A DNA stretch of 45,769 nt from Melampsora larici-populina 98AG31 (lineage: Eukaryota > Basidiomycota > Pucciniomycetes > Pucciniales > Melampsoraceae): contig NW_006768779.1 in assembly GCF_000204055.1 (NCBI RefSeq), positions 1,603,555-1,649,323 of the forward strand, read 5' to 3'. The stretch's first letter is position 1. Each line of letters starts with the position of its first letter. The notes under the pieces are model-generated. The model ran no database searches. It was not told where the DNA came from and saw nothing but the letters and a program-made list of their open reading frames with translations. This document shows positions 19,964 to 29,984 of this stretch, one piece after another. The position numbers and the translations under genes are program-made.

Positions 19964-21692
19964 ATGCCTGCTGATCGGAATTCACGGCCTTTTCAAAGTT
20001 TCAATCAATCACTCCCATATCAAAGAACCACTAATTTCAACACAGCTCAACAGTCTCGTGGTTCTTATAGCGGTACATCCTCAAGCTTCTTCCACCCGGC
20101 TCAAGATTTGACTCAAGAAGCACCAATCCTACATGCACCGGGGCATTTTTCTTATCAACGTTTCAGCCAAACTGGCCCAATCACATTTCCAACATCACAA
20201 CCATCAACCTCTATTTCTTCCTATCCACCTTCTTTGAATGGAAGATCTCAGGCTTCGGGTTTGAATGTTGTTGAAGTTGATTGTGATGGTATGTCTTATT
20301 TTTTATTTTCCCTGTAGATATTGATCTCAACTCTTCATCTTCAGATTTGCCGCCTCCACCTGCTTTGAATAGAAGATCACCGGCCTTGGGTTTGAATTTT
20401 ATTGAAGTTGATTGTGAAGGTACGTCTTGTTGTTCATTATCCCAGTAGATAACAAATTTGACTCTGCTTTTAGATCGCTCATCTTTGAAAACCACTGAGC
20501 TGGCTTTCAAAGTTCATGTTGAGGTTTTCATACCTGATGAACCCGATGAGGATGCTCATTCTAGTCGATCACGCTCCAAGAGGTCAACAAAAGCTTCAGG
20601 ACCAACTGTGGCCACCTACACCCCCCTCAAGAAGGATTGGGAGATTCGGGTATCAGTACATGATGATGCTGATCTTGAGCTTTTCCGTTCTTTGATATTC
20701 AGTCAATGTGATCTACTTGAGGCAAATATCTCCGAAGCCCTTACCGCAGCACTCTCAGAGAATGATCTCAAAGTTACCGGTTGGATCCATGCCCACAAGA
20801 GCTTCCTCAAGAATAAACAATTTGAAATCATGACCGACACTGCTTTTAACGATTTCATTTCAGCTTGCCTCGACGACCCAATGCAATCTATGCATTTGGA
20901 TTTTGTACAGACAAACCCAAAGACCAAAAGGGCAAAGGAGAATAACGTGAGCTCGTTCAGTCTTTCTTGTGATTGTGATTGGGTTTGACAAATCAATTTT
21001 CAGGCTGAAAAAGTAGCTCGAAATCTTGCTCGACTCAAGCAAAACCGAGCTCAAGGAGCTCATCACAGGCAGTCCACACCTGTATGTTATTGGAAAATTC
21101 AATCTCAAATGTAGCTGAGCTGAATGTCTCTTTTGCTCCCATAGAACAATGATGATGATGATGATGAAGCTCGTCTTTTGAAGGTGATTCAAGACCTCAC
21201 TACACGCTTCACCAAAAGTGAAGCTAATGGTGAAAGCTCGATACGAGTTATTAACCCAGAGAACAAAGAAGAATTAATCAAGTTGAATACAAATATGATC
21301 AAGATCTGGGCTCGAGACATCGTGCGTGTTTATTTTATCTTGGTTAAAATGAATACTAATTTTCTCTGGTTTAGGTCAACGGGGTCCCAGGTGTGAGCAA
21401 CGTGAAGCCACCACTTCGAAGAGGCTGGAAGTGGATCTCGATCAGTGAGTTCAAAAAACAAGAAGCCGAGATCCTTCAGGCTAGAATATCTTGACTTCCT
21501 GTTCCAGCAAACACTTCCACCGCTGCTGCAGTACCAGAAGCCTTTCCCTGCCGCAAGAAAGCGATGCCGATATTCATGTCCGAAGGTCAACGAGTATTTC
21601 CAGATAAGACAGAATTTATAAAGGCCGCTCAAGTGTTTGAAAGCGAAAGCAATTGTTTGTTTTTCTTGGATTTTACTTTGAATGATTTATGA
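19964..21692 (+). CDS. Unknown seven-exon gene carried inside the Tc1/mariner element
   Basis: Exons: 19964-20288, 20345-20419, 20474-20946, 21004-21081, 21145-21321, 21375-21444 and 21508-21692. Frame is continuous, giving 460 residues from MPADRNSRPF to FTLNDL. Exons 1 and 2 end with duplicated segments (PSLNGRSQASGLNVVEVDC and PALNRRSPALGLNFIEVDC), so exon 2 is a copy of the end of exon 1. The middle has a basic stretch (SRSRSKRSTK) followed by a mixed alpha/beta-looking region (WEIRVSVHDDADLELF, WIHAHKSFL). Further on come a coiled-coil-like RNLARLKQNRA, an Asp run (NNDDDDD) and a LRRGWKWI segment. I recognise no domain. Lying between the inverted repeats, it moves with the transposon. 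It could be captured host DNA, a DNA-binding accessory factor, or a regulator of transposition; none is shown. The last exon depends on a GTGAGT...CCAG intron; without splicing the protein stops at 21494. Confidence 0.7.
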
Positions 21693-22394
21693 TGGGATTG
21701 GGTGCGATCAAAGATGAATAGTTTGTGATCTATCTACAACTTGTATAACTACTTTACTCGTTCTTTAGTTTTTTGTATCCATCTGACCTCAATAGAAGAG
21801 TATAGTGTCTACGCTTTTTCATTCTCCTCGATAACTTTTTGTCTCAGTCTCCACTTGTCTGTATCCATACAATCTCAACAGATGAACTTCTTGTCTCGTT
21901 TGTCTCATTGTTTAGTTTTTGTGATTTTGATTTGTTTTCAGTTGTTTTTCTTTGAAATTAGAAATCGATTCTAATTTAGATTCTTGTACTCAACTTCTTG
22001 CATTCCAAGTAAATCAATCAAAACAAGACATAAGAATTTCTTTTTTTTCTTTCAAAGATCATGTGTACACTTCTACAAACATCCATATCTCTTAATCGAT
22101 CGATCGATATCACAATCAATTCTAAGAGAGCAACCAAAAATGATCGATATCGCTTAATCAATTCTAAGAGAGCAACCAAACAACCAAACATTGGCATAGT
22201 ACATACATAGATAAATCGAAGAATTACTTCAAACTAAGTCAGTGACCGAGAATTGAATAAATTTGAAATTGAGATTAATAAAAAAGTGGTTGAAGGTGGT
22301 TGATTGAGAATTGTTTGATTTAAATTTGATCGATCGATTTCTTTTGACAGTTTTGAGGAGTTGAGTCAAACTGATTGATGAAATGAATAGAGTT
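21693..22394. other. Interior spacer between the two convergent transposon genes
   Basis: AT-rich 3' flanks of both genes. The word AATCAATTCTAAGAGAGCAA occurs twice, at 22114 and 22156, near GATCGATCGAT runs (22099-22110). No gene is seen. Confidence 0.5.
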
Positions 22395-23511
22395 CTACAG
22401 AAGCCAAGATGAATTGTACAGAGGAACCATCAGCTCCCTAGTAAATATGAAGTGAACAGCTTCCTCAATAGCCTTGATCATTTCTTCAGGGATTAAACCT
22501 TGCAAGTATTGAGTGCGACGAAAATAAGCCTTCAAAGCACTGAAGGCTTTCTCGATAGGATTGAAATCTGGCGAGTAAGGTGGAAGGTAGATCAAGCGGA
22601 TCCCACGGTCTTCACACAGCTCCTCGATCCTCCCTCCGTGATGAATACGGGCATTATCGATGATTAGAACTGAATTTGGAGATGGATATGGATTCATTTT
22701 TGGTAACTGAGAAAGATGCCAGTCAGCAAGTGATGATGGCTCCAAAATCTTTGAAATGATAACTCAAAAATGTTCCAATAGACATACCAGATTGAATTCA
22801 AGAAAGTCTTCAAAATCATCTCGAAGGTAACTACCTTCCTGACACGAGACAGCTAAGAGTCCATCCATGCAGACTGCTGGCAAAAGAGAGTACCGGATTC
22901 CGGCACGAGTTCGTTTTTGGGGTGTGGTACGATATCCTCGGAACGCTCGGCCATATTGTCTATATACCTCCCGTGAAGCAACAGCACTTTCGTCTAATGT
23001 GTAACACCACGTCAGTGAAACAGAGTTGGATGAGGATGAAATCAACAAATTCACCTGCAAATACGAGCATTTCGGCATCCAGATTGGCAATTGAGTAGAC
23101 GTAAGCGGCCCTCTTGACCGGGCATTGAGCTGGATGAACGGTTTCAACCTTCTTCCGAGTCAAATTGAGACGATCAATAAGGTCGTCGGAAATGGTTGAC
23201 AAGTTGGCGTGAATGCCGGTTTCATTGTACACCAATTCCCGGACTTCGTCAAGATAGAGTGTTGGGTCAGCAGAGATCAAGTCGGCCATGAATTCACGTT
23301 CTTGATCTGAGAATACGAGGGGACGACCACGTTTCTCATATTCTGATGCACTGCGAACCACGGCTAGAGTTGATTCGTATAGTTTTTGCCATTGGGTGAG
23401 GGTGTCCACATGTACTGCAGATCGCAGATGGCGTTTGACGGCTGCTCGACTCATACCTTCGGACAATAAAGTAATCGCCTGCACTTTGATGTCGGCGCTG
23501 TATCGAGGCAT
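22395..23511 (-). CDS. Tc1/mariner IS630-like DD34E transposase
   Basis: Three exons on the minus strand, 23511-23055, 22993-22788 and 22748-22395, give 338 residues starting MPRYSADIKVQAITLL. The second intron is only 39 nt. The N-terminal ~130 residues form a helix-turn-helix region (EGMSRAAVKRHL, then RGRPLVFSDQEREF and STISDDL). The catalytic triad is visible: Asp153 in FADES, Asp252 in LIIDNARIHH, and Glu287 in PYSPDFNPIE, giving 34 residues between the last two. The enzyme cuts at the TIRs and inserts at TA in the nucleus. All three acidic residues and the frame are intact. It starts about 200 bp inside the right TIR, facing inward. Confidence 0.93.
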
Positions 23512-23645
23512 TCTTGTTGTTTTTGTTTCGTGAGATGTGGTGAGGTGGATCTGGCAAGATGGGGGCTTGGACAAGGTGCATGCGAATAGAATTTGGATAT
23601 TTGCTCCCGATTGGGAGAATTAGCCCAATCAGGTCAAATAAATTG

Positions 23646-23708
23646 ACCGCGGATATGAAAAAAAAAAGAAAAAAACAACGACAACCAGTTTTGTTTTCGA
23701 AACAGCTG
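23646..23708 (-). repeat. Right terminal inverted repeat of the Tc1/mariner element
   Basis: About 62 bp, the inverted counterpart of 19759-19818. The A tract here is interrupted by G and C. It is followed by the TA target duplication at 23709-23710. Confidence 0.9.
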
Positions 23709-23996
23709 TAAATAAGTTCTTTCTTTTTTCTCTTCTCTAGATCATCCAAGTTCTAATTAAATACTTTTTTATGAAAATGATATGACATAGTATTCATTAG
23801 GTGGTTTGATCAGTCGGTTCTTAATGAATCAAAGTCAAGTGAAAATACGATTTAATACAAAAACGAAGTAATAAATGAAGAAGAAAAGTTTTGAAAAAAA
23901 AGCTTTGATTTTTGAAAAGGTATCATGTAAAACAAAGAAAAGATCCAACAAGTCAAAAGACAGAAGATGAATTATAACATCAATGCGTTGAAGATT
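23709..23996. other. Right flank of the transposon, no gene
   Basis: AT-rich sequence including a TTCTCTAG splice-acceptor-like site at about 23735-23742 that may belong to the interrupted host transcript. Nothing else is recognisable. Confidence 0.4.
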
Positions 23997-24825
23997 TCAT
24001 GATTTTTGTCGTAAAGTTGAATTCGCTTTAGGTTTACGTTTCTTAAAAAGAACTTTTGTTTCTTCTTCAACTGACGGTTTGGTTTCTTCAAGTTGATTTA
24101 AAGCGGGTTTAACATCATCCTCATCCACCGACGATCGACTTTGATCACCGTTCACAGGAATTGATACATCTTCTTCATTTGAATATTGGGATTAAAGTAC
24201 ATCCAGACCAAAAGGTAAAATAGGTTTATTGAAATCGATTCCTTCTTCTTCTTTAAGTTGAACGTTTGTTTTCTTCTTCACTTTGATTTCTAGGTTTTTT
24301 GTTGGATCGAAATCAGTTTTGATCTTCCGTTCACTGAATAGCTTAGATGGTGGCTCTAAATCTGAATTAAATTGAATAGAAAGTTTCGATCTGATCGTTT
24401 GATTCGGAACAATAGTTTCTTTTTTAATAGATGATATTGAAGTCGGATTTGATTTAGGAATCGGTCTTGAGATTTCCCATTTCCCAATAAATCCTTCTTT
24501 CATTCTCATCTCTTTTTGAGTGTCAGTTTCTTCATCAATTCCTACTTCGTCTTCATTAACTAATCCTAAACTTTTCGCATCACTATAATTCATCATATCT
24601 TGTCCTCCTTTCCATTCATCTAATTTGTTTCCTTTAACTTTTTTCGAATTCGTTTCTAATTCTTCTTAACCATCTTCTATTAATCGTTTAGAACTTGAAC
24701 TTGATTGATCTTGAGTTTCATGTGAGGCTTCCGCTGCATCATTGGTTTTTTTTCATGATTTGTCTTTCTTCTCCTTTTTCATAATTGAATCTTTCTTCTT
24801 TTTTGTATATATCTCTTACATATTG
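23997..24825 (-). pseudogene. Decayed WBP4 / FBP21-like splicing factor remnant
   Basis: The minus strand reads as the body and tail of a WW-domain-binding-protein-4-like spliceosomal protein. It has YVRDIYKKEE (the region just after the matrin-type zinc finger), an IGKWE segment matching the family's 'YGEW/GKWE' block, and a C-terminal FKKRKPK...LRQKS motif characteristic of the family. The N-terminal zinc-finger exon is not found upstream. Lesions: TAA stops at 24666-24668 and 24192-24194 with the frame otherwise coherent on both sides, and a frame slip in an A-rich run near 24750. Functional homologues act in pre-mRNA splicing in the nucleus. An intact copy should exist elsewhere if the gene is needed. 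Confidence 0.6.
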
Positions 24826-25079
24826 AAGCAAACACTGCCAACATATTTGGCTCGGATACCAAAGTTGTCATCCGACACACCACCAAATTGGGGTGATCAA
24901 ATTGAAGTTCCATGATGAAAGACATCGAATTCATCTAGTTTCTTGGTCGTGATTACATGTGTGTGGTTTTGTATGTAAAGCTTTGATTACATCATCATCC
25001 CTCAACTTCGAAACTCCGATCACTTTCTTCAACTCATCTTTCCGAATCTTTATTTATCATATCTCAACAAATCATCAAA
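24826..25079. other. Promoter region of the AGM1 gene
   Basis: CT-rich leader (CATCATCCCTCAACTTC, CTTTCTTCAACTCATC) just before the start codon, typical of fungal promoters and 5' untranslated regions. No gene is seen. Confidence 0.4.
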
Positions 25080-27158
25080 ATGGATTCAACTATCATAAAA
25101 GAAGCTCAAAAGAATCACCCATTGACACCTAACTATAAGTACGCTTATGGTACAGCAGGATTTCGTGATAAGTAAGTAATCTCATGGTAGATATCAATTT
25201 ATTACTTCAATCCATCAAATGGAATCCTAATGATTGATTTTTTTTGAAAGTGCAAAGGTTTTAGATAGTGTTTTCTTTAGTGTAGGACTTTTAGCAGTTC
25301 TGAGAAGTAAAAAGTTGGACGGACAAACGATTGGAGTGATGATTACTGCTAGTCATAACCCAGAAGAAGTGAGTTACTTAAGTTTTAATGATCAAGAGAA
25401 GAAAACTTTTTGTACTAATGATTGATTTCTTGAGGTTTTGTTTTTTTAGGATAATGGTGTAAAACTCATCGATCCTCAAGGAGAGATGTTAAACTCATCA
25501 TGGGAATCACATGCCACTTCATTAGCCAATTCATCAAACCATTTCAAAACACTTGAAGAAATCATCAAAGTTGAATCAATCGATCTTAAAAAACCTGCCA
25601 AGATCATTTATGGTCATGATACTAGACCTTCTTGTGCTTCATTAATCAAAGCTTTTAGGGATGGAATTGATTGTTTATCAAAAACGGGTGAATTTGAAGT
25701 TATCGAAGGTGGTTTAAAGACCACTCCTCAATTACATTATCTTGTGAAATGTTGGAATGATGGTGGTGTTTATGGTCATCCATCTGAAGAAGGATATTAT
25801 CAAAAATTATCAAATGCTTTCAATGAAATCAACGTTAGTCTTGTTTTCTTTCTTTTAACAATCCATTTCTTCAAATTCGATCTAAAAGATAACAAAAGAA
25901 GGATCTTATAAATGAAAGCTCATCTTAACTTCTCCTTGCAAATCAGGCACGAAAATCTACTTTACCAACTCTCACCGTCGATTGTGCAAATGGAGTAGGA
26001 GCACCAAAACTTGAAGCACTTCAACCATATCTTTCTACCTCTCCACTCTCATTTCAACTGATCAACACCGAGATCCATACCTTAGGAAAATTAAACAAAT
26101 CATGTGGAGCCGATTATGTCAAGACCACTCAATCTGCACCACCGGTGATGAAACTAGAACCATTTCAACGAGTCTGTAGTTTTGATGGAGATGCAGATCG
26201 GATTGTTTATTATTATTCGAATGGAGATCGGTTTAGATTAATGGATGGTGATAAGATCGCTAGCCTTGTGGCTGGATATGTGAAAGATCTGATCGGATTG
26301 GAAGATCAAGAAATCCAATCGAAGGCTCGAATCGGAGTGGTTCAAACGGCTTATGCTAATGGGAATTCGACGCGTTATATTACTGAAACATTGGTGAGTT
26401 CATTTGGTTCATCTGTTTATATGAGATTTGTATAGGTTTCAATCTCCCCTCCCAAAAAAACTTGATCTGACTCTTGACGGGTTTGAAGGGATTCCCTGTG
26501 ACTTGTACACCTACCGGAGTCAAATACCTTCATCATGCAGCTCAAGAATACGATATCGGAATTTATTTTGAAGCCAATGGACATGGGACAGTGATCTTCA
26601 AACCGGATTTTTTAAAAACCTTACCATCTACTTCAAATCTATCAAAACTAGCGAATCTCATCAATCAAACTGTAGGAGATTCGATCAGTGATATGTTATT
26701 AGTAGAAACCATCTTATTACAAAAAGAATGGGGTATGAAAGAATGGGATGAAGGATATGAAGAATTACCTAATAGATTAGTGAAGGTTTTGGTCACTGAT
26801 CGGAATGCGTTTAAAACGATTGATGCTGAAAGAAAATTATTAGAACCTAATGAAATGCAAATCAAGTTAGATCAGATTGTAGAAAAGTTTAGGTTGGGTA
26901 GATCGTTTATTAGACCTAGTGGTACTGAAGATTGTGTAAGAGTTTATGCTGAAGCTGAAACTCGTGAAATGACGGATGGTACGTTTGTTTTTTTCTGATA
27001 TACTTTGTTTCTTTTTACCAATAGACAAATTCTAGATGGTTGCGTGGTAATGAAAATTGATGATGTTTTTTTTGTGTTTTTTAGAATTGGCATTTAAAGT
27101 AGCTGGAATGGTATTTGATTATTCTGGAAAAGGAGAGAAACCTAAGGAATTTCTTTAA
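25080..27158 (+). CDS. AGM1: Phosphoacetylglucosamine mutase
   Basis: Six exons, 25080-25171, 25251-25368, 25450-25833, 25947-26393, 26489-26978 and 27085-27158, encode 534 residues, the usual length of the eukaryotic enzyme. It interconverts N-acetylglucosamine-6-phosphate and N-acetylglucosamine-1-phosphate in the cytosol, feeding UDP-GlcNAc for chitin, N-glycans and GPI anchors. All four active-site loops of the alpha-D-phosphohexomutase family are present: the phosphoserine loop TASHNPEE (Ser65), the Mg-binding DGDADR (Asp278, 280, 282), the sugar-binding FEANGHG (374-380), and the phosphate-binding RPSGTED (489-495). Splice sites are canonical and phases agree throughout. It is a single-copy housekeeping gene and appears fully functional. 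Start ATG is the first in frame after a CT-rich leader. Confidence 0.97.
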
Positions 27159-27842
27159 TGATTCTTCTTCTTTTGATCTTTGTTAAGCATGTTACTATTT
27201 ATCTCCTGTGTCGTTTTTCTCTTAATGGTTTTTATTTCAAAGATCTTGGTCTTTGTCATTACAGACAATCCACAGTATTTTTTGAAGTTCGAAGGGTATA
27301 TATCATTTAAAAGAATGTAATTTTATTTATTATTTTGTGATCATTCAAAATGAGGCTAGAGTTTAAGTACAAGGACAAAGAAGTTGACGATGTTGGGAGG
27401 GTTGGAGACTATTTTACTCCCTTGACCATCATACTTGGTTTATGTGAATTTCCACATCAAAGTGGTAGAAAACAAGTCAAAGCTTGCACAAACATAAGTG
27501 ACCATTGCCTGTCTCAATCAGGTTGGGAGTTATGTACTTTTTCAAGCCTTCAAGTCTTGATTTTTTGTCTAAGTACTTTGGACAAAGATTTGATTCAAGT
27601 GATTGTGCTCTTTTGCAGACTTTCACTTGGGCTAGACACAAGGTCCCTTGTTGACATATCCATTCTGTGTCAAATTTGAGAGACTCGTCATTATCCACCT
27701 ACAAAAGTAAGTGCTTTGGCCCAAGATGAATGAAATTGGTCTGCTTGAAAGTTGTGATTTCAAAGAATCAAGTAAGATAAAACAAATGCATATATGATAA
27801 AAACAAGACTTTTATATTAAAATGAAGGTAAATACAAATGAT
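27159..27842. other. Convergent 3' intergenic region
   Basis: Lies between the ends of AGM1 (plus) and the FunK1 kinase (minus) and must contain both polyadenylation regions. The 109-codon plus ORF at 27350-27679 shows no family features. Nothing else is seen. Confidence 0.5.
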
Positions 27843-29984
27843 TCAAATCTCCCAAGTGTTAGGTAGATTAGGAATTACAGAGATTAATTCTTTGAAAAAG
27901 GTTTTATAAGTTTCTATAACTAAAACATCAAGTTGATTAAAACAATTTTTGGATTTAGAAAGTTTGTCAAGCTTACACTTTTGAATAGACATGAACTGGA
28001 ATAAGTTTTTCAATAAAGGTTTGATGGGTGAAATGCTAGAAAGTTTATCTTCATCTTCACTTTTTTCATTTAAAAAATAATTAATCAAATCTAATTTATT
28101 ATTTAACATCAATTGATCTGAACAATCATGGTTCAATTTCTTCATCATCTTTAAATCTGTTTTAGTAAAGCTTTTTTTAGGTTTTTGAATTTGATAAATA
28201 ACTTTGATTAATAACCATAAGAAAGATTCAAGATCATCGATTGAATTTTGAAGGAAAAACTTTTTAGAATTCTTGACTTTTTCTTTGAGTAATCTGATTG
28301 ATAAGAAACCTCTAGTACCTTTAACTTCTTTTTGATAAATAACTTTTTGATTTTGATGAGAATAAGCTAAATCAAGATCATGTAAGAAAGCTGTACATTG
28401 AGTTTTGATAAACAATTCTGAAATTTCTGATAAATGTGAATTGGATGAAATTTGCATTGGTTGTTGTATAACACTTTGATCTGATACCAATAAAACGTTG
28501 CCTTCTGAAATATCTCGATGAACCCAACCTAATTTATATAAATTATAATGTCCTATAACAGCATGAAAGATGGCAGTGACTAATTGCTGAAAACCTGCAG
28601 CATGATATAGAGGAATTCCAACTGTACGACTAAAATATCTTACATTATACAAAGAGGAAGGTTTAAAAGGATGATAGAAATTCGATGTTGGTAAGGTTTT
28701 GTAGATTGGGATTGGAGTGAGATGCCTGATATCGAGTCCGCTAATAAAGAAATCAGTATCATCTTCAGTGAATTCAGAAGCGTTTCTTTTCCTCGAGGTA
28801 GAGTCTGAGACGGAAACGGGAAGACTTAAATTTTCAACCTTCAACCAGGTTGCCAAACCAAAGACGTGAATATGGTTTGTCTGTTCTAGAATTGAGAGTA
28901 TAGCTTGTGTTTCTAGAGAGTTTTGCGGGATCCAATTTTGCTTCATGACCAATCTTTGAGGTTCTTGTTCACCTGTAGAAGGGCTTCTAGATGATTCTGA
29001 TTGAGACTCTAATAGGCAGACTCGAAGTGATTTTCCAAGGTAAGCTGGACTGTTCACAAAGTCTTTCACAACTCGATAACAACCAAAAGGCGTCACAACC
29101 CCTTCACGGTTCATCTTTGAATCAATTCCAGCTTGTTCGGGATCCTTGATAAGCACGCAAACCATAGCCTCAATAAATCGATACATGGAGGTTTGAAGAT
29201 TGATTTTTTCCGTACAAATGGCTCCTGCTGCATGATAGCAAACGATTCGTACGTGATGCGGTCCTTCGGCGTTGATAGCGAAAATGGCCCGTAGAGATTG
29301 ATGTGCCATAATTGAGGAAGCATCGGCTGCAGATCGCAAAAGAGATAATTGTGTGGAACTCACGTCAACATTGCCGAGCATTCGAATCGAGTAAGATGTG
29401 TTCCCAGCTGAGTCTGATTGATATGCAAGATAATCAGCATACGAAAGTTCATCTAACAAATCAAAATCATGTCGGAAAAATTTCAATCCATAAAAAGGAG
29501 CCTTCACTTTCATGTCTAAACTCTTCGCATTCCAATACAAATCGTCAACCATTTCGCAAACAAGGTTCAATAAATCTATCATCATAAGGGTAAGCTGACT
29601 TTGGTTTTTCTTGAGAAATACTGATGAATGTTGAGTGATCAAATCTAGAGAGTCTACTTGTTTTTGAATCTGAGTGCACAATGCTTGATACTTTGAAGGT
29701 AATGTGAGGAATTCAGAGGAGTAAAAGATTGAGTGTTGAAGTGCATCTCCAATTCGCTTTAAAGTCGGATCAAGATCTGACCTTGAACAAAACTTTGAGA
29801 TTGATGATTCATCTAGACTTGATTCAGTGTCCGAATTATTTTCTGGGGTTTGGGTCCTACTTGAAGTCTCTGATTGCGTAAAACCATTGAAAACTTGAGA
29901 GATTTTAGATTTGCCCAGTAACCAGACCGAGCTCAAGCAATCTTCAAGTTTTTGAGATAAATTAAGTTGTGAAGAGGAAATCAT
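27843..29984 (-). CDS. FunK1-type fungal protein kinase
   Basis: A single-exon ORF of 713 residues from ATG 29984 (MISSSQLNLSQ). The upstream in-frame TTG is not needed. The kinase domain is in the C-terminal half: catalytic loop WVHRDISEGNVLL (His489-Arg-Asp491), an Mg-binding loop of the DLD type (LHDLDLA, Asp536), GTRGFLS corresponding to the 'GT..FMS' activation-segment motif, and DDLESFLWLL. These are hallmarks of the fungal FunK1 expansion common in basidiomycetes. The N-terminal 300 residues have no clear fold but include FVNSPAYLGKS, typical of the region before the kinase core. Function in vivo is unknown; FunK1 proteins are presumed to be active Ser/Thr kinases, and the key residues here are intact. 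Confidence 0.92.
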   Translation of the reverse strand: MISSSQLNLSQKLEDCLSSVWLLGKSKISQVFNGFTQSETSSRTQTPENNSDTESSLDESSISKFCSRSDLDPTLKRIGDALQHSIFYSSEFLTLPSKYQALCTQIQKQVDSLDLITQHSSVFLKKNQSQLTLMMIDLLNLVCEMVDDLYWNAKSLDMKVKAPFYGLKFFRHDFDLLDELSYADYLAYQSDSAGNTSYSIRMLGNVDVSSTQLSLLRSAADASSIMAHQSLRAIFAINAEGPHHVRIVCYHAAGAICTEKINLQTSMYRFIEAMVCVLIKDPEQAGIDSKMNREGVVTPFGCYRVVKDFVNSPAYLGKSLRVCLLESQSESSRSPSTGEQEPQRLVMKQNWIPQNSLETQAILSILEQTNHIHVFGLATWLKVENLSLPVSVSDSTSRKRNASEFTEDDTDFFISGLDIRHLTPIPIYKTLPTSNFYHPFKPSSLYNVRYFSRTVGIPLYHAAGFQQLVTAIFHAVIGHYNLYKLGWVHRDISEGNVLLVSDQSVIQQPMQISSNSHLSEISELFIKTQCTAFLHDLDLAYSHQNQKVIYQKEVKGTRGFLSIRLLKEKVKNSKKFFLQNSIDDLESFLWLLIKVIYQIQKPKKSFTKTDLKMMKKLNHDCSDQLMLNNKLDLINYFLNEKSEDEDKLSSISPIKPLLKNLFQFMSIQKCKLDKLSKSKNCFNQLDVLVIETYKTFFKELISVIPNLPNTWEI

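Larger units (their letters stand above)
19759..23708. mobile_element. Complete 3950-bp Tc1/mariner (IS630-like) transposon with an extra gene
   Basis: The left end CAGCTGTTTTGAAAAC and the right end (read inverted) CAGCTGTTTCGAAAAC are ~60-bp terminal inverted repeats. Both continue through AAAACTGGTTGTCG, a poly-T tract and CATATCCGCGGT. The element is flanked by TA at 19757-19758 and 23709-23710, the duplication expected of Tc1/mariner. Inside are two convergent spliced genes: a plus-strand unknown gene (19964-21692) and a minus-strand DD34E transposase (22395-23511). Both are open by my reading, so the element could be recently active. At nearly 4 kb it is much longer than the usual 1.3-2 kb Tc1 elements. 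Confidence 0.93.

Noticed and set aside
27350..27679. Plus-strand ORF of 109 codons between AGM1 and the kinase
   Set aside because: It lies in the convergent 3' region, with no domain, signal or splice support.
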